The notes under the pieces are model-generated. The model had not been told where the DNA came from and did not search any database. It saw only the letters and a list, made by a program, of their open reading frames with translations. DNA of 64,000 nt, taken from Rhipidocladum racemiflorum (Eukaryota; Streptophyta; Magnoliopsida; Poales; Poaceae). This document shows positions 44,728 to 55,384 of this stretch, piece by piece (position 1 is the first letter of the stretch; every line of letters begins with the position of its first letter). The translations under genes were made by a program, and so were the position numbers. The stretch lies in contig CM070578.1 of the NCBI GenBank assembly GCA_036346355.1, positions 15,824,501 through 15,888,500 on the forward strand, written 5' to 3'.

Positions 44728-45092
44728 CTAATCTCAACCGTTGGATCTAGATCCAACGGCTTAGATTAAGCCACGTAGCCGTAGACTGCACCATGTTAGA
44801 TCCAATATCAGCCGTTAGATCTAAATCGTACGGTTAGGGTTAACCGCGTTGTAGCGTTAGATGTAATCTACGCCGTTCGATCGAGATCGAGATCGAACGG
44901 CGTAGATTGAGCCACGTGTCATCACCTGGGTCATGCCACGCCACCCAACAGTGAGGCGAAACCCGATTGAATTTGGACCGTCCGATCTAAATCGTACGGC
45001 CCAGATTAACCACGTTGCCTGCAGAGTACGGGATCCAGATCTGATCTGGACCGTTGATTTTCAAATCAACGGCCCAGATCGTGCCACGTCTG
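44728..45092. repeat. Array of five hairpin units
   Basis: Five successive self-complementary stretches, such as CCGTTGGATCTAGATCCAAC and CCGTTGATTTTCAAATCAAC, are each followed by a variant of AGATTAAGCCACGT. They start at about 44733, 44810, 44870, 44966 and 45050, so the period is roughly 60-95 bp. Confidence 0.78.
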
Positions 45093-45204
45093 CAAGGCCG
45101 ACGGCGCGGTCCACGCAGCGGGCGTGCTTCGATGCGTCGGCCCGACGTCCGCAGCGTGATGTCATCGAGGGGCCCGCGTGTCAGCGCCTGGCCCAATGGC
45201 ACCG

Positions 45205-45456
45205 TGACGTCATCCGTGACGTTAGTGTGACGTCACGGTGGGGCCCGCATGTCAGAGCAGCTCGGCCTAAGCACAGTGACATCAGCGCTGACGTCATCCG
45301 AGGGGTCCCACATGTCAGTGAGACATGTACCCGTGGGCCGGGTCCACGGTGAACCGAACCCGAACCGTGGACCTGTCCATGGACCCGCTGACGTCATAAT
45401 TTGATTTTTCAGTAGAAAAATAATTCGGTGGAAATTCAAATTTCACGCTGACGTCA
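45205..45456. promoter_or_regulatory. Cluster of five perfect TGACGTCA palindromes
   Basis: TGACGTCA lies at 45205, 45228, 45289, 45389 and 45449, with the near-matches TGACGTTA (45217) and TGACATCA (45277 and 45460). This is the CRE/as-1-type core bound by plant bZIP (TGA/CREB-like) factors. It lies inside the LTR-like unit, so a role in retrotransposon transcription is possible but unproven. Confidence 0.65.
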
Positions 45457-47487
45457 TGCTGACATCATAAATAGGATTTTTTAGTAGAAAAATAAATGAA
45501 ATAATTCGGTTTATTCGTTTATTTGAATTTTCGAACTTCAAATGCCATAACTTTTAAATTTTAACTCCGATTTGAGCGATTCCAATTTCGAAATTTTTAT
45601 AAAATTGAGATCTACTTAAATATGAATTTTATTTAATTTTTGAATATGAAAATTGCTCTGTTTATAATTAATTAATAGATTCTTTAAACTTCAAACAATT
45701 ACAACTTTTGCATTTTAACTCCGATTTGGGCGATTCAAATTTCTAAAAATTTGTAAAATTATGCCCTTTCTGTTTATGGACTTTATTTGAATTTTTGAGC
45801 AATGTGCATGTACTGTTTTATTTATTTATTGCAATTTGCACGCATTACGAGTAGACGTTGAAGTACCCGAGGGCTTCGAAGGTGAAGTGTTGACCCAGGA
45901 GCCAGCTCAAGATTAAGAACAAGTAATTTTTGAAGGCAAGTTATGCTTTAACCATATTGATCCCATTTTTGAAATTAATTTAATTTAAATTATTGCATGC
46001 TAATTTAATTAGAAATTGTTTAAATTATTTCTGGGAATTAGATAAATGCCAAATTGCAGTATGACACCTTGACTAATTAATTATGTGCCATGAACCCTTG
46101 CCACCCTAGTTGTAGAATATATATAGTTGGGCATTAGTGAATTGCCAACATTGGGTATTTAGATCGTTGTAGTATATTGCTTAGACCTGCTTCGTGCACA
46201 CGACATGATTTTGAACAATCAAATGTTAATATTGACTTAATGAGATATTGAACCTGTTTTTGAGAAGTATCATGTGTTGTGATTGTTAATGGCACGTGGT
46301 GCATGGTAATCAACTGAGTTTGATAAATAGATTTGGACCGGGGCAAGCGGCAAAGAATGATATGGTGGGCCATGAGTGGCACCGGGGATGTCGTTTTGGT
46401 TCTTCGGGTAGTCTTGCCCTGGTCATCCTAAGGACTGAACCTTGCAAGCCTTTGATCTGAGTCAAGCGTGCAACCACATGTCCGCAATGAGACAGACTTA
46501 GTTGAGTAAGTTACTAATAACTTGCATGTGGTACCTCGGGGTGTCAACTACACCTTTTGTGTAGCTTGAAAGGGGAGCGTACCAGTGACGTGGCATGGTA
46601 CCCGTCCAACGGTATGTCAGTCCCATACTTCACCTCTATTAAGGGAAGGGATGGTGTATGACAAAAGCCGGAGAGGTTCACTTGTATAGTTTGCAGTCTC
46701 TGAAATGCTTTGTTACGATCACTTGCCTTTGTGGTGTTTGACTGTATCTTGTGGGTAAAGTGCATAACCTCTGCAGAGTGTAAAATCTATTCGAATAGCC
46801 GTGTCCGCGGCACTAGACATTGCTCGGGGATTACAGTCAGGGGTTAGACTTTCATGAAAACAACTTGGTCTTGGAAAGATTGGTTGGGTTAAATAATGAC
46901 GTTGATGAAAATGTGGATTAGGAAAGGAAAAGTGTTTACTTAACTCCTGGAAAAGTTATTGATATAATCCTTTACATTTACTGCTTTCGAATCTACTTAT
47001 GCTACTTGTTAATTGTTGTTTTACTGCAAATGTACCTGTTAGCCTATCCTTTGTAATAAGCCATGCATGCAGAATATTAGTTTGCATTATGTGCATGACT
47101 TGCTGAGTACCAAGTACTCACCCTTGCCAGAATACAATATCAGTTGAAGGAGAAGCGACGCCAGCTTTGGAGGAAGAACTTCAGGAGGAGCCGTCTACCT
47201 AGGGAGCGAGCCCAGTTAGTTGCCTGTGGTATACTGGATGGCGCCACGTTGATGCTTTTATTCCGCTGCAATTTATTTCCTTAATAAGTTTTCGACCTGT
47301 GTAGCGTACTCTTGTAACTTGACCATAAGGTCGAGCAACCAGTTTGGTTATCTTAATTAAAGTACTTTATTACTATCGATGTGTATGATTGTAATATTTA
47401 CCGATGTTGAGACTGTGTGCACTAGCGTGATACTGGACTAGTGCTGAATACACAGAGGGTCCGGATTTGCAAATTCGGGTCCTGACA

Positions 47488-47935
47488 TAAGCTAATACTC
47501 CACTGGGTCGCTTGCTGAGCATGCTTGCGACGCCGTGCACGATCATCTTCCCGCTTCCCTCACATGGCCATCGACGCCACCACATTAGACGTACGCTAGC
47601 CTGGAATGCGTGAACAATCCCGATGTTGGGGAGTAGTTAGTATGTATACATATTGTTACTGTACTTTTTTCTTACCAAGGAATCCCACTTTGGGGTGTGA
47701 GGTTTTTAACGAGGCAAGAACTTTGAGTATGTACTCAATGAATAAATAAAATTTAGTTCATTTCCCTTAATATTTATGTCCACTGCCTCGGCTTTGTGCA
47801 TCTCTGGCCCCTTTCCAAAGGCAAACCGGGCCGGCAGGCACGGCAGGCACAATAGGCCGTCGTGGCATGACACGATTTAGGTACACCGCCTGATGAGCCA
47901 GTGTTGTGATTGCTGGCATGACACCCACCTCTAGT
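47488..47935. other. Unassigned DNA between the LTR-like unit and duplication copy A
   Basis: Contains the GGGCCGGCAGGCACGGC patch at about 47830. No gene. Confidence 0.4.
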
Positions 47936-48064
47936 AAGCTTTAGTGGGCCCAAATCAATGTTGTCTTGTGCACGTACGATCTGCAGTTGGGAACGCTTGT
48001 GATAGCCAAAATAATAGGCTTGAAATGATCATTAAAACCTTGTTTCTTCTCAAGTTGTTTGTTG

Positions 48065-48130
48065 TACAGTAGAATTGTTGCAAACATTATCAAGCAATAC
48101 AGTAGAATTGTTGCAAACATTATCAAGCAA
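48065..48130. repeat. 33-bp tandem duplication downstream of NPF copy A
   Basis: TACAGTAGAATTGTTGCAAA followed by CATTATCAAGCAA occurs twice in copy A and once in copy B (about 59526), so it arose after the segmental duplication. Confidence 0.95.
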
Positions 48131-48216
48131 TACAACTCTTCTTATCAGGAAGCCAAAACAAGCAAATCCCACCCCAGTTTTGTACTTGGATATTCTTCAA
48201 ACCTTACCATATTCGA

Positions 48217-51024
48217 TCAATTTCGGTACTTGTACCGGCTAACACAGACTAGGAAGTAGCCAAAATTGATCATCCCGGCCACCACCACGGCCCAGTACAC
48301 GTTGTCCACTCTCCCATGGTTTATGTTCCCCGGAAGCCACGCTGTGACCCGCCTCACCACGTCGATGAACACCGTGCTCAGGTAGAACCCCATCGCGATG
48401 AGTAGGGGAGCCATGGCCGTCGCCAGGCTCCGTAGCGTCTTGGGGAACTCCAGGTAGTAGAACGCCATCTGCCCTGGGAAGTGGAGGGCCTCCCCGACAC
48501 CGACGACCCCCAGCGGGAACAACAGCCACAGGACGGACATGGGCGTTACCCACCCGGGCGCCTTCTGGGCGCCGTTGTGCACGCGCACGACGCCCAGCCG
48601 CCGGCGCTCCACCAGCGCCGCGGCAACCATGCCCGCGATGTTCACCACGTGGCCGAGCCCCACGCGCTGCAGCGGGGACGGTGGTGAGCCGGTGACCCTA
48701 CGCCAAAGAGGGAACACACCGCGATCGAGGATTGGGGTGGCCGCAATGAACGCGACGAGCGAGAAGACAGTGATGGACCCCGCCGGGATCTTGAAGCGCG
48801 GGCCAAGCGAGCGGTCCATGGCGAGGGCCTGCAGGATGATCAACCCAATCATTACGCCGATCGACACGCTCATGAGTATGCCGGATGACCATAGCGGGAA
48901 GACGCTAAGGAGGGACTTGAGGTCCTCGACTTGTTGCACTGTGCACAGCCGCCAACCGCTAGAATGACGGTGACCTGATGCATCCCTGGAGCTATCACCT
49001 TCAGTGATCATGGCGGCACGATTAAGAAATCTGCAAGGTAACAAGAACAATATATTTAGCGGGTTTGCTAATTCTTAGTCGCATGAAATTTTCTTATCTC
49101 TTGATCACCTAAAATTACACGAGAATAAGCCTAAAATTACGGTGCTAAGTAATGTACAATTTTAGTACAACTCTACTGTAATTTTTAGTTCTATTTGTAT
49201 TCTTCACCTAGATTTTCATTATTTTTATCTATGTTAAAAAAAATTATGATAGACTTTTTTATTTGTATTTTTAGAGGTGAGGAGTGAGTAAAATATTGTA
49301 ACTATCAGATAAAAATCCTACTACTTAAAAAAGTGATTTAGATTGGAAAAATCAAATAACTTATCAGTAGACTATCCCTATATTTAGTGATGCTGCCGAT
49401 GCACGTCGTGTACGTCGTGTGACAAGGCCGTGTTTGGAACAGAGGAAAGCAACCTACCTTAACCGTTTACTTGGAGCACCGTCGCTGGTCGAGTCCGCCA
49501 CGGCGTCGTCTCCCACGTAGTACTGCACTCGACCAGCCGCGCCGACGTCGACACGAGCCTTGCGCACGGCGGCCACGACGACGCGAGCGAGCTCGGTGTA
49601 GGGGCTGCCCTTGGGCACGGGCATCTGGTAGTACCGCACGCCGAGGAGAAGTAAGGCTAGGCTGAACGCCGTCGCCGCAAGGCAGACGCCGAAGCCCAGG
49701 GCCCAGGAGACGCCGTCCTGGATGTAGACGATGGCCGTGTCGCCGACGATGAAGGAGGCGTAGAGGAAGACGAAGTACCAGTTGAAGAAGGAGTCCTGGT
49801 CGCGCGCGCTGCCGAACTGGTCCGCGCCCATCGTCGCGATGTTGAACCGCGTCCCGCCGGTGCCGATGGCGAGGAGGCACACTGCGGCGTACAGCACGGA
49901 GAGCTGCCCAGGGGATCCGTGCTGGCACGCGGCCGACGTCGCCGCGCAGTGCGGCGGCCGGAGGGACGGCAGTGCCGCGGAGAGCGTGAACAGCACGAAG
50001 GACTGGGCATTGGGTGCACACAAGAGTAACAAAAAAACAAGTGATTAGATGTTCACAGAAAAACAGGATCAAGTAAAATTACTGGTAATAATTCATTAGT
50101 TAGAGATTGTTGCATGAAACAGAGTTGGTAGCTGTCAATATCATCGCATCAATGCCAAGTGACCATGTGCATAATGCATATGGGTGTTTTATGGAGAGAG
50201 CGCGACGTGAAAGACTAAATGTTCCATGCTGTTTTCCTCATTTATATGACCTTTGTTACATGAACGAAGCAGTTAAATAATTGTGCTGCACATCAAACAG
50301 TAAGAGCTAAACGGCTCTCTCCTCGTTTTTATACAAAGGACTTGATGATTTATCGTCAAACTAAACTTGCTAGGAAACAATCTAACTCTAGAAATGAATG
50401 CTCAACTACAGGTTTCTACATTATATCAGGTGGACAAAATAGAAAAATTTTAAGCATCCAAATGTCGTCGCCTGTACCGTACGTGTGCATGGCGGTTGAT
50501 TCAAAGGTATAATTTATTTCAATGTCCCCACAAAAACTTGTTTAGATAGATCCAGAAATATTTATCTTATATCCAAAAATTGTATCGTCATACTATGCTT
50601 CCCGATTTCCCCACCTTATAACTCGTGGACATTGCAACTGTCAGGAAATTAAGGTCAAAATTAGCTCCTCTAACTAATCAAATTATCAAGACCATATATA
50701 GTGGATCAGTAGGCTGGTGTCGTTTGGAACAGAGAGCATATCAGGCAGGCAGCACCGACGGACCAGCACGTTGATGGCGGTGCCGGCGAGGATGACGGGG
50801 AAGCAGCCGAAGTAGGAGTCGGAGACGATGGCGCCGGCGACGGGCACGAGGTTGAGCGAGCCGCGGACGATGTTGGTGATCTGCGCGGCGTCGATGCTCT
50901 CCACGTTGTACACCTTGAGCAGGTACACCAGCAGGTTGCTCGTCGTCCCGTTGATGGCGAGCCCCAGCCCCATCATACTCCCTTTCATACGTCCAAACAT
51001 AGCATACATGCATACGTTACATGT

Positions 51025-51063
<39 letters not shown>

Positions 51064-51159
51064 ACCTGCTATGAAGGGGAGAGTGATCCATCCTCCTTGC
51101 TTTCTGCCTGTCTTCGTTTGTGCTTCTTGATCAGAAGGGTTGAGTTGAGACATCTCCAT
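48217..51159 (-). CDS. NRT1/PTR family (NPF) transporter, NAXT-like, copy A
   Basis: Exons 51159-51066, 50981-50764, 50002-49458 and 49030-48217 splice in phase (GT-AG) to 556 aa, normal for NPF. Motifs in order: GGWITLPFIAGSMMGLGLAI (about 22-41), YNVESIDAAQITNIVRGSLN, VAGAIVSDSYFG (TM2-3 region), LSAALPSLRPP, AIGTGGTRFNIATMGADQFG (the NPF signature), FFNWYF, SKRLRFLNRAAM joining exons 3 and 4, IGLIILQALAMDR, and C-terminal TM segments ending FGYFLVCVSRYKYRN. The family moves nitrate or small solutes with protons through the plasma membrane or tonoplast. The closest style is the NPF2/NAXT clade. The ExxER motif usual in TM1 is absent. The substrate cannot be told from sequence. A TATATATA lies at 51241-51248. 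An in-frame ATG at 51231 could add 24 residues, but I chose 51159 by agreement with copy B. Confidence 0.92.
51027..51062. repeat. (GA)n tract within intron 1 of NPF copy A
   Basis: On the coding strand this is a (CT)n run immediately after the intron 1 donor of an 84-bp intron. The homologous intron of copy B has a (GT)n/(GA)n mixture and is 101 bp. Confidence 0.95.
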
Positions 51160-51240
51160 CTCTGATCTTTCTCCTCGTTTGGTGTCCAAATGGGCTCGAG
51201 TTACACAGACCATGGACATAGCGCTACGCATATCTACCGG

Positions 51241-51248
51241 TATATATA
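51241..51248 (-). promoter_or_regulatory. TATA box of NPF copy A
   Basis: TATATATA lies 82 bp upstream of the chosen ATG. The same box lies 86 bp upstream in copy B. Confidence 0.6.
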
Positions 51249-51286
51249 CACACATTTAGAAGTGAACCGTGCTGGAATGGATTGGA

Positions 51287-51786
51287 GAACACTGTGCTTA
51301 TCTAGCTCCGAAATTTTTTTTTTGTTGTAAATCTAGTCTACAAACGTATTTGTAAAAATAACTTCTTCTCTTATCGCAATAGACGCAACCGGCGACCTGT
51401 CCCGTTGCCGCGCTTGGAGAGGGCGGGAGGTGGCTGGGCTGCGACAACGCGGGCGAGCGTGGAACATGGTATGGCCCATCGTGGCAAGGCTCTTTCCGCA
51501 CTACCCGAGCGCGACACGAATCCGCGTGTCCCCCCCCCCAATGCTACCCAGGCCATACGCCTGCGCACGCACCCTGCGCCCCCGCAACTGGCTACCTCAC
51601 GCACACCTGCCTGCTGCCCCGCCCGCCCGCATACGCTGTTGTGGTTGCTCGTCCTGTCGTGGCTCCAGTTGGCTTCTGCGCTTCTCGGACGCGGCAGGGG
51701 ACACGTGTCGCCTGCGATCTTTTTTTATGATGAGGAAGAGGGTTAAATTCGTAAACAATGAGCCGGTCTAGCTAAGTACAGTGCTC
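51287..51786. mobile_element. Nonautonomous TIR element inserted only in copy A
   Basis: The ends GAACACTGTGCTTATC and GAGCACTGTACTTAGC (reverse strand) are inverted repeats, followed by complementary AAATCTAG/TTAAATTCG stretches. Copy B has the uninterrupted site (near 62802) where copy A has this 500-bp insert. Flanks TGGATTGGA and TGGTTCGA suggest an imperfect 8-9 bp duplication. The ends resemble those of 11621-12012 (CTTATCTAGC). The GC-rich interior has frames with no domain. Confidence 0.78.
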
Positions 51787-51855
51787 TGGTTCGATAGCTA
51801 CATGCTGTGGCAATTAATGCATTCCAAATCTTGCTTGTGAGGCAAGTGAATGCAA

Positions 51856-53265
51856 AAGAGTTCTTTCACTTTCTTTAAATTATGGATAGGTTCTTATAAA
51901 TTACAAAAAAGTCCTTTACGATTATTTGTGAGGGTAAGAAAAACGTTACAAATAGCAGTTAGGTCCCTCGGTTCGTTACTTTATAAAAAAAACTCCCGTT
52001 AAATACAAATCGCGAACGAGCCCTTTTCTAATTTTTCAGGGTAGCGGTCAGGTCCAAAAAAATAACAAATAGATCCTCATCCCTTATGTCCAGGTCCTTT
52101 CTCCATTTTTCCCGAAAAAATATTTTCGTGAACAGAAATATGTACGTACAGCTCTATCTCTATACTTTTTTCCAGCTCGATCTCTAATATTTTTCTGAAA
52201 CATGTATTATTACTTGGTGAACGCATAGAGTGTTAAACTCGACAAAAGAAGGTTGTCATCTCTAATATTTTTTTGAACATGTATTATTACCCGGTTAACA
52301 CATAGAGTGTAAAACTCGGCAAAAGGAGGTTGACCGGTAATAATAGAGTGCATGTTAACCAAATTCGTCAAAAGAAAGATGTGTGCAACTCTATCTCTCT
52401 ATTTTTTTTTGTAACTCGATTTCTAATATTTTTCGAAATTTCAGAGATGTATCTCTATAATTATTTTTCCAACTCGATCTATAGTATTTTCCGAAACATG
52501 TATTATTCACCGGTGAACGTATAGAGTATTAAACTCAGCAAAAGAAGATTGTATTATTACTCGGTGAATGCATAGGGTGTTAAACTCGACAAAAGAAGGT
52601 TGTCATCTCTAATATTTTTTGGGGCATGTATTATTACCGGTTAACACATAGAGTGTTAAACTCGGCGAAAGGGAGTTGACCGGGTAATAACAGAGTGTTA
52701 ACCAAATTCGTCAAAAGAAAGATGTGTGCAACTCTGTCTCTCTATTTTTTTTGTAACTCGATTTCTAATATTTTTTGATTTCTAATATTTTTCGGAATAT
52801 TAGAGTTGTATCTCTATAGTTATTTTTGCAACTCGATATATAGTCTTTTTAGAAACATGTATTATTCACCGGTGAACGTATAGAGTGTTAAACTCGGCAA
52901 AAGAAGATCCTTTCTCTGTTTTTCCCGAGAAAATATATCTATTATGCCTGGAAGATTACGTTTAGGTTATTTTTTGCAAAAAAAAAAATGAACCCATGAT
53001 TACGCAAATTCGTAGACGGGCTTCTACCCATCCAATTTTTTAAAGATCACTCCGAAAAAAATAAAACAATGGTTACGCAAATTCATAGACGATTCCTACC
53101 CATCCAATTTTTTTAGATCGCTCCGAAATTTTTTTGTTAAGTTTCTCTTACAGCGTATTTTTTTTTTAAAAAAAAAAACAGAACAGATTTTACACGGTGC
53201 GGCGTGTGTCGCACATCCTACCTAGTTGGACTGATCCTGGGAGTCTGGGACCGGGACCTGAATGA
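51856..53265. mobile_element. Insertion in copy A containing a repeated module (52190-52915)
   Basis: In copy B the flanking pieces ...CAAGTGAAT and CGGTGGGAACAG are about 25 bp apart, whereas in copy A about 1.4 kb separates them. The inserted DNA carries at least six diverged copies of CATAGAGTGTTAAACTCG followed by GCAAAAGAAGG. It also carries two large units of about 360 bp that share ACCAAATTCGTCAAAAGAAA and GATGTGTGCAACTC. No ends or transposase were recognised. Subterminal-repeat DNA of a large DNA transposon is one possibility. Confidence 0.6.
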
Positions 53266-53936
53266 TCTCCTGCCGGTGGGAACAGGGTTCAATTTCCAGT
53301 GGTATCTAGCCGGTCTGGCCGTACCGGCCATGAACGGTATGACCGGTTTTGGTCAAGATATTAGTAGAATCTACCCAAATCACTGAAATGGAAGGTTGTT
53401 GGAGGCTTAGGAAGCACAAAAATTTGGGAAGAAAACTAGTAACCACATGTTACCAAGAAACAAAAACAAAAATGTGACGCCTCATCGATCATGTAGGATT
53501 GTCAGAAATTTGTAGTGCGACGCGGCAAAGGACATGAGCAGTAGCACGATCGCATCATAGCAACACAAGCAAACGTGCAAGTTTGCAACCGCCGGAGAAA
53601 GAAAAAAAAAACGTCAATGATTCTTTCACGTTCTCGGTGCGCCTCTGCTTTTCGCCATTGCCCAATTGCCTCTGCTTTTCGCCATTGCCTGATTGCCTCT
53701 GCTTTCTCCATTGGAGGGGCCATGCATGCGTCCTTGCCCTGAAGCACGCAGAGCGCTTTACCCAGCCGATGGAAGCTGCACGAGATGAGGTGTGATCGGG
53801 AAACTAAATCCCAAGGTTTGTAATGGCGACCCGTGTCGCTGCCTACCAATAGCGTCCGTACCGGTTGCAACTTTCGCACCCACAAAGTGAAGCGACGTCT
53901 TCTACGCGTTGCGTCGAGTGATCCTAGCTAGGATAT

Positions 53937-54195
53937 CATGGCCAGTTCGTTTCAGTTTCTGAATTATAGAACAAGCTGCTTCTAATTATGAGAGAATCGG
54001 GTCAAGCCATCTATAACTTCTAGGTTCCGGATCAAACCGGTGAGAATCAGCAAGAATTAGGTTTCAAACAACTTCTGATTCTATAAGAAATCAGCTTCTT
54101 ATTCTCAGATAAGCAGTCCAGAATCCTCCCGTTCGGCAAATAATCCGATTTTTTTAAAGCAGAAGCTGTCCAGAAGCTGAAACGAACGGACCCAT
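53937..54195. mobile_element. Harbinger-type MITE inserted only in copy A
   Basis: The element 53940-54192 (253 bp) has ends GGCCAGTTCGTTTCAG and GGTCCGTTCGTTTCAG (reverse strand) and is flanked by CAT. Copy B carries the empty site GATATCATATGACG (about 63502), so insertion followed the duplication. It is the same family and nearly the same length as 27358-27611. Confidence 0.93.
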
Positions 54196-54651
54196 ATGAC
54201 GCTAGGAAGTTGTATCCAATGCCAGAAAACACATATTTCCCCCATCTCGTCTGGTGATATGACTAACCTGGAACCATTCTTGCATGTAACGCGATGAATT
54301 CGTTTAGGCAAGTTAAGATCGGAGGTGGCTAATTTGATCGCTAAGAAGGCAAAGTAGTGGGAACGAAATTACCGTCTATTTTACCGTAAGATTAATCATC
54401 GATCTAAACGAATTATTATTTCCATAACTTAAAAACACAAGATTACAGGCCAATTTTGTGGTTGTCACGCTGCGTCGGACAATGTTGTTAGCTATTGGAA
54501 TATTTATTTACTAATTCAACGCTTTCGATTAATTATTACATCGCAAAATAGGAATGAAAATACACTTTGGAAAAGCCTCTGCAATACCAAATGGGCCTAC
54601 GTACATTGTAATGAAGTAGCTCTCGCACCAAACTTATATTATATAATTAAA

Positions 54652-54690
54652 ACTAGGAACGTCAGCGCGGCATATGCCGCGCACGTGACC
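54652..54690 (-). mobile_element. Helitron 3' terminus with perfect hairpin
   Basis: On the minus strand an 18-bp perfect palindrome GCGCGGCATATGCCGCGC (54665-54682) is followed after 8 bases by CTAGT (54656-54652) and then T. This is the Helitron end structure. The 5' end to the right could not be located, so the size is unknown. Confidence 0.62.
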
Positions 54691-55074
54691 GGTTAACCGA
54701 GACGGAAAAATAGAATTTATTTTAGGAACAGGAAAATAGACAAAAACTCTTTTTTTTTCAGATTTATGGTGGGTTTTTTTTGCGTTTTTTCGAGTATTTT
54801 GGAGCGATATTTTTCAACAAAAAAAGTTTTTCTAGTTAAAAATGGGTCCGAAAAAAAAACGGGCCAAAACACATTTTTTTTGGATTTTTTGAGGTTTTTT
54901 TGCATTTTTTCGGGCTGCTTTTTCGGTATGGAGGGTTTTTTTTTTCAAAAAGCAGGAGCCACACGTAAATTTTAAAACTTGCAGAGGCTTTCGGCAAAAA
55001 ATCACTGTGGACACGTGTCACGCACGCGCGCTGGCGTGGCCCCGCCACGCGTCGCGCGGGAAAAAACGCGCACC
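54691..55074. other. Homopolymer-rich DNA, probable Helitron interior
   Basis: Many T and A runs (54740-54950) change into a GC-rich CGCG-containing block (55010-55085). No gene was recognised. Confidence 0.45.
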
Positions 55075-55150
55075 ACGCGCGCGGGGATTCGAACGTGCGC
55101 CGGCTGCAACGGAAAGAACGGCGTTACCGCTGCGCTAGGCGGCCCGCTTG
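55075..55150 (-). ncRNA. tRNA-like sequence (SINE head or tRNA relic)
   Basis: The minus strand reads CCTAGCGCAGCGGTAACGCC, matching the pol III A box, followed about 30 bases later by ACGTTCGAATCCCC, matching the B box. A short D stem is possible, but the T stem and acceptor do not pair well, so a functional tRNA is unlikely. A tRNA-derived SINE head is the better reading. Confidence 0.42.
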
Positions 55151-55384
55151 GGCAAAGTAACGGCGTGCGATGTCGTTTTATGGTTTCGTTCGGTGTGAGG
55201 TGATGTGGCGCGATCGGACGGTTCGAAAACGCGCGTGACATGGCTGCTCCTGGAGCTCTCCAAACCTCCGAAATGTAATAAAGTTATAATAATTGGACAA
55301 GTGCTTTCGTACTATCCCAAATACTGGAAAAGCTTTAATTTTAATCACCACGTAGATTCCAACTTCCAAGAGGCTAGAAATCTT

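Larger units (their letters stand above)
43796..47487 (+). mobile_element. Long LTR-like unit, plus orientation
   Basis: It starts TGTAACACCCC and ends GGGTCCTGACA. It shares with 32577-35366 the block ATCTTGTGGGTAAAG followed by CTCTGCAGAGT (near 46750). It includes a TATTTAA box near 44341 and a GC-rich leader (44370-44700), then the hairpin array and the TGACGTCA cluster. The 5 bp after the end, TAAGC, also occur at 43783, eight bases before the TG, so the duplication is imperfect and the borders are provisional. GC-rich frames inside (44074-45352) have no domain. Confidence 0.52.
47940..54650. repeat. Segmental duplication, copy A
   Basis: Sequence from AGTGGGCCCAAATCAAT (47943) to ACCAAACTTATA (about 54640) recurs in the same order and orientation in copy B (about 59400-63963). 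Both contain an NPF gene and its 5' flank. Copy A is longer because it carries insertions at 51287-51786, about 51856-53265 and 53940-54192 that copy B lacks. Confidence 0.9.

Noticed and set aside
44074..45352. Several open frames over 100 aa, suggesting a gene
   Set aside because: They overlap on both strands in GC-rich LTR DNA, lack a domain, and coincide with the hairpin array and repeated TGACGTCA motifs.
48239..48967. Additional open frames opposite or shifted to the NPF exon 4, such as 48539-48967 plus
   Set aside because: Mirrored at the same place in copy B (59909-60395). They are GC-driven shadows of the conserved minus-strand exon.
49467..50072. Arg/Ser-rich minus-strand frames of 127-201 aa over NPF exon 3
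   Set aside because: They are frame shadows. Only the 49454-50032 frame carries the NPF signature and splices in phase.
55075..55150. Functional tRNA gene
   Set aside because: A and B boxes are present, but the acceptor and T stems do not pair, so it is listed only as tRNA-like.
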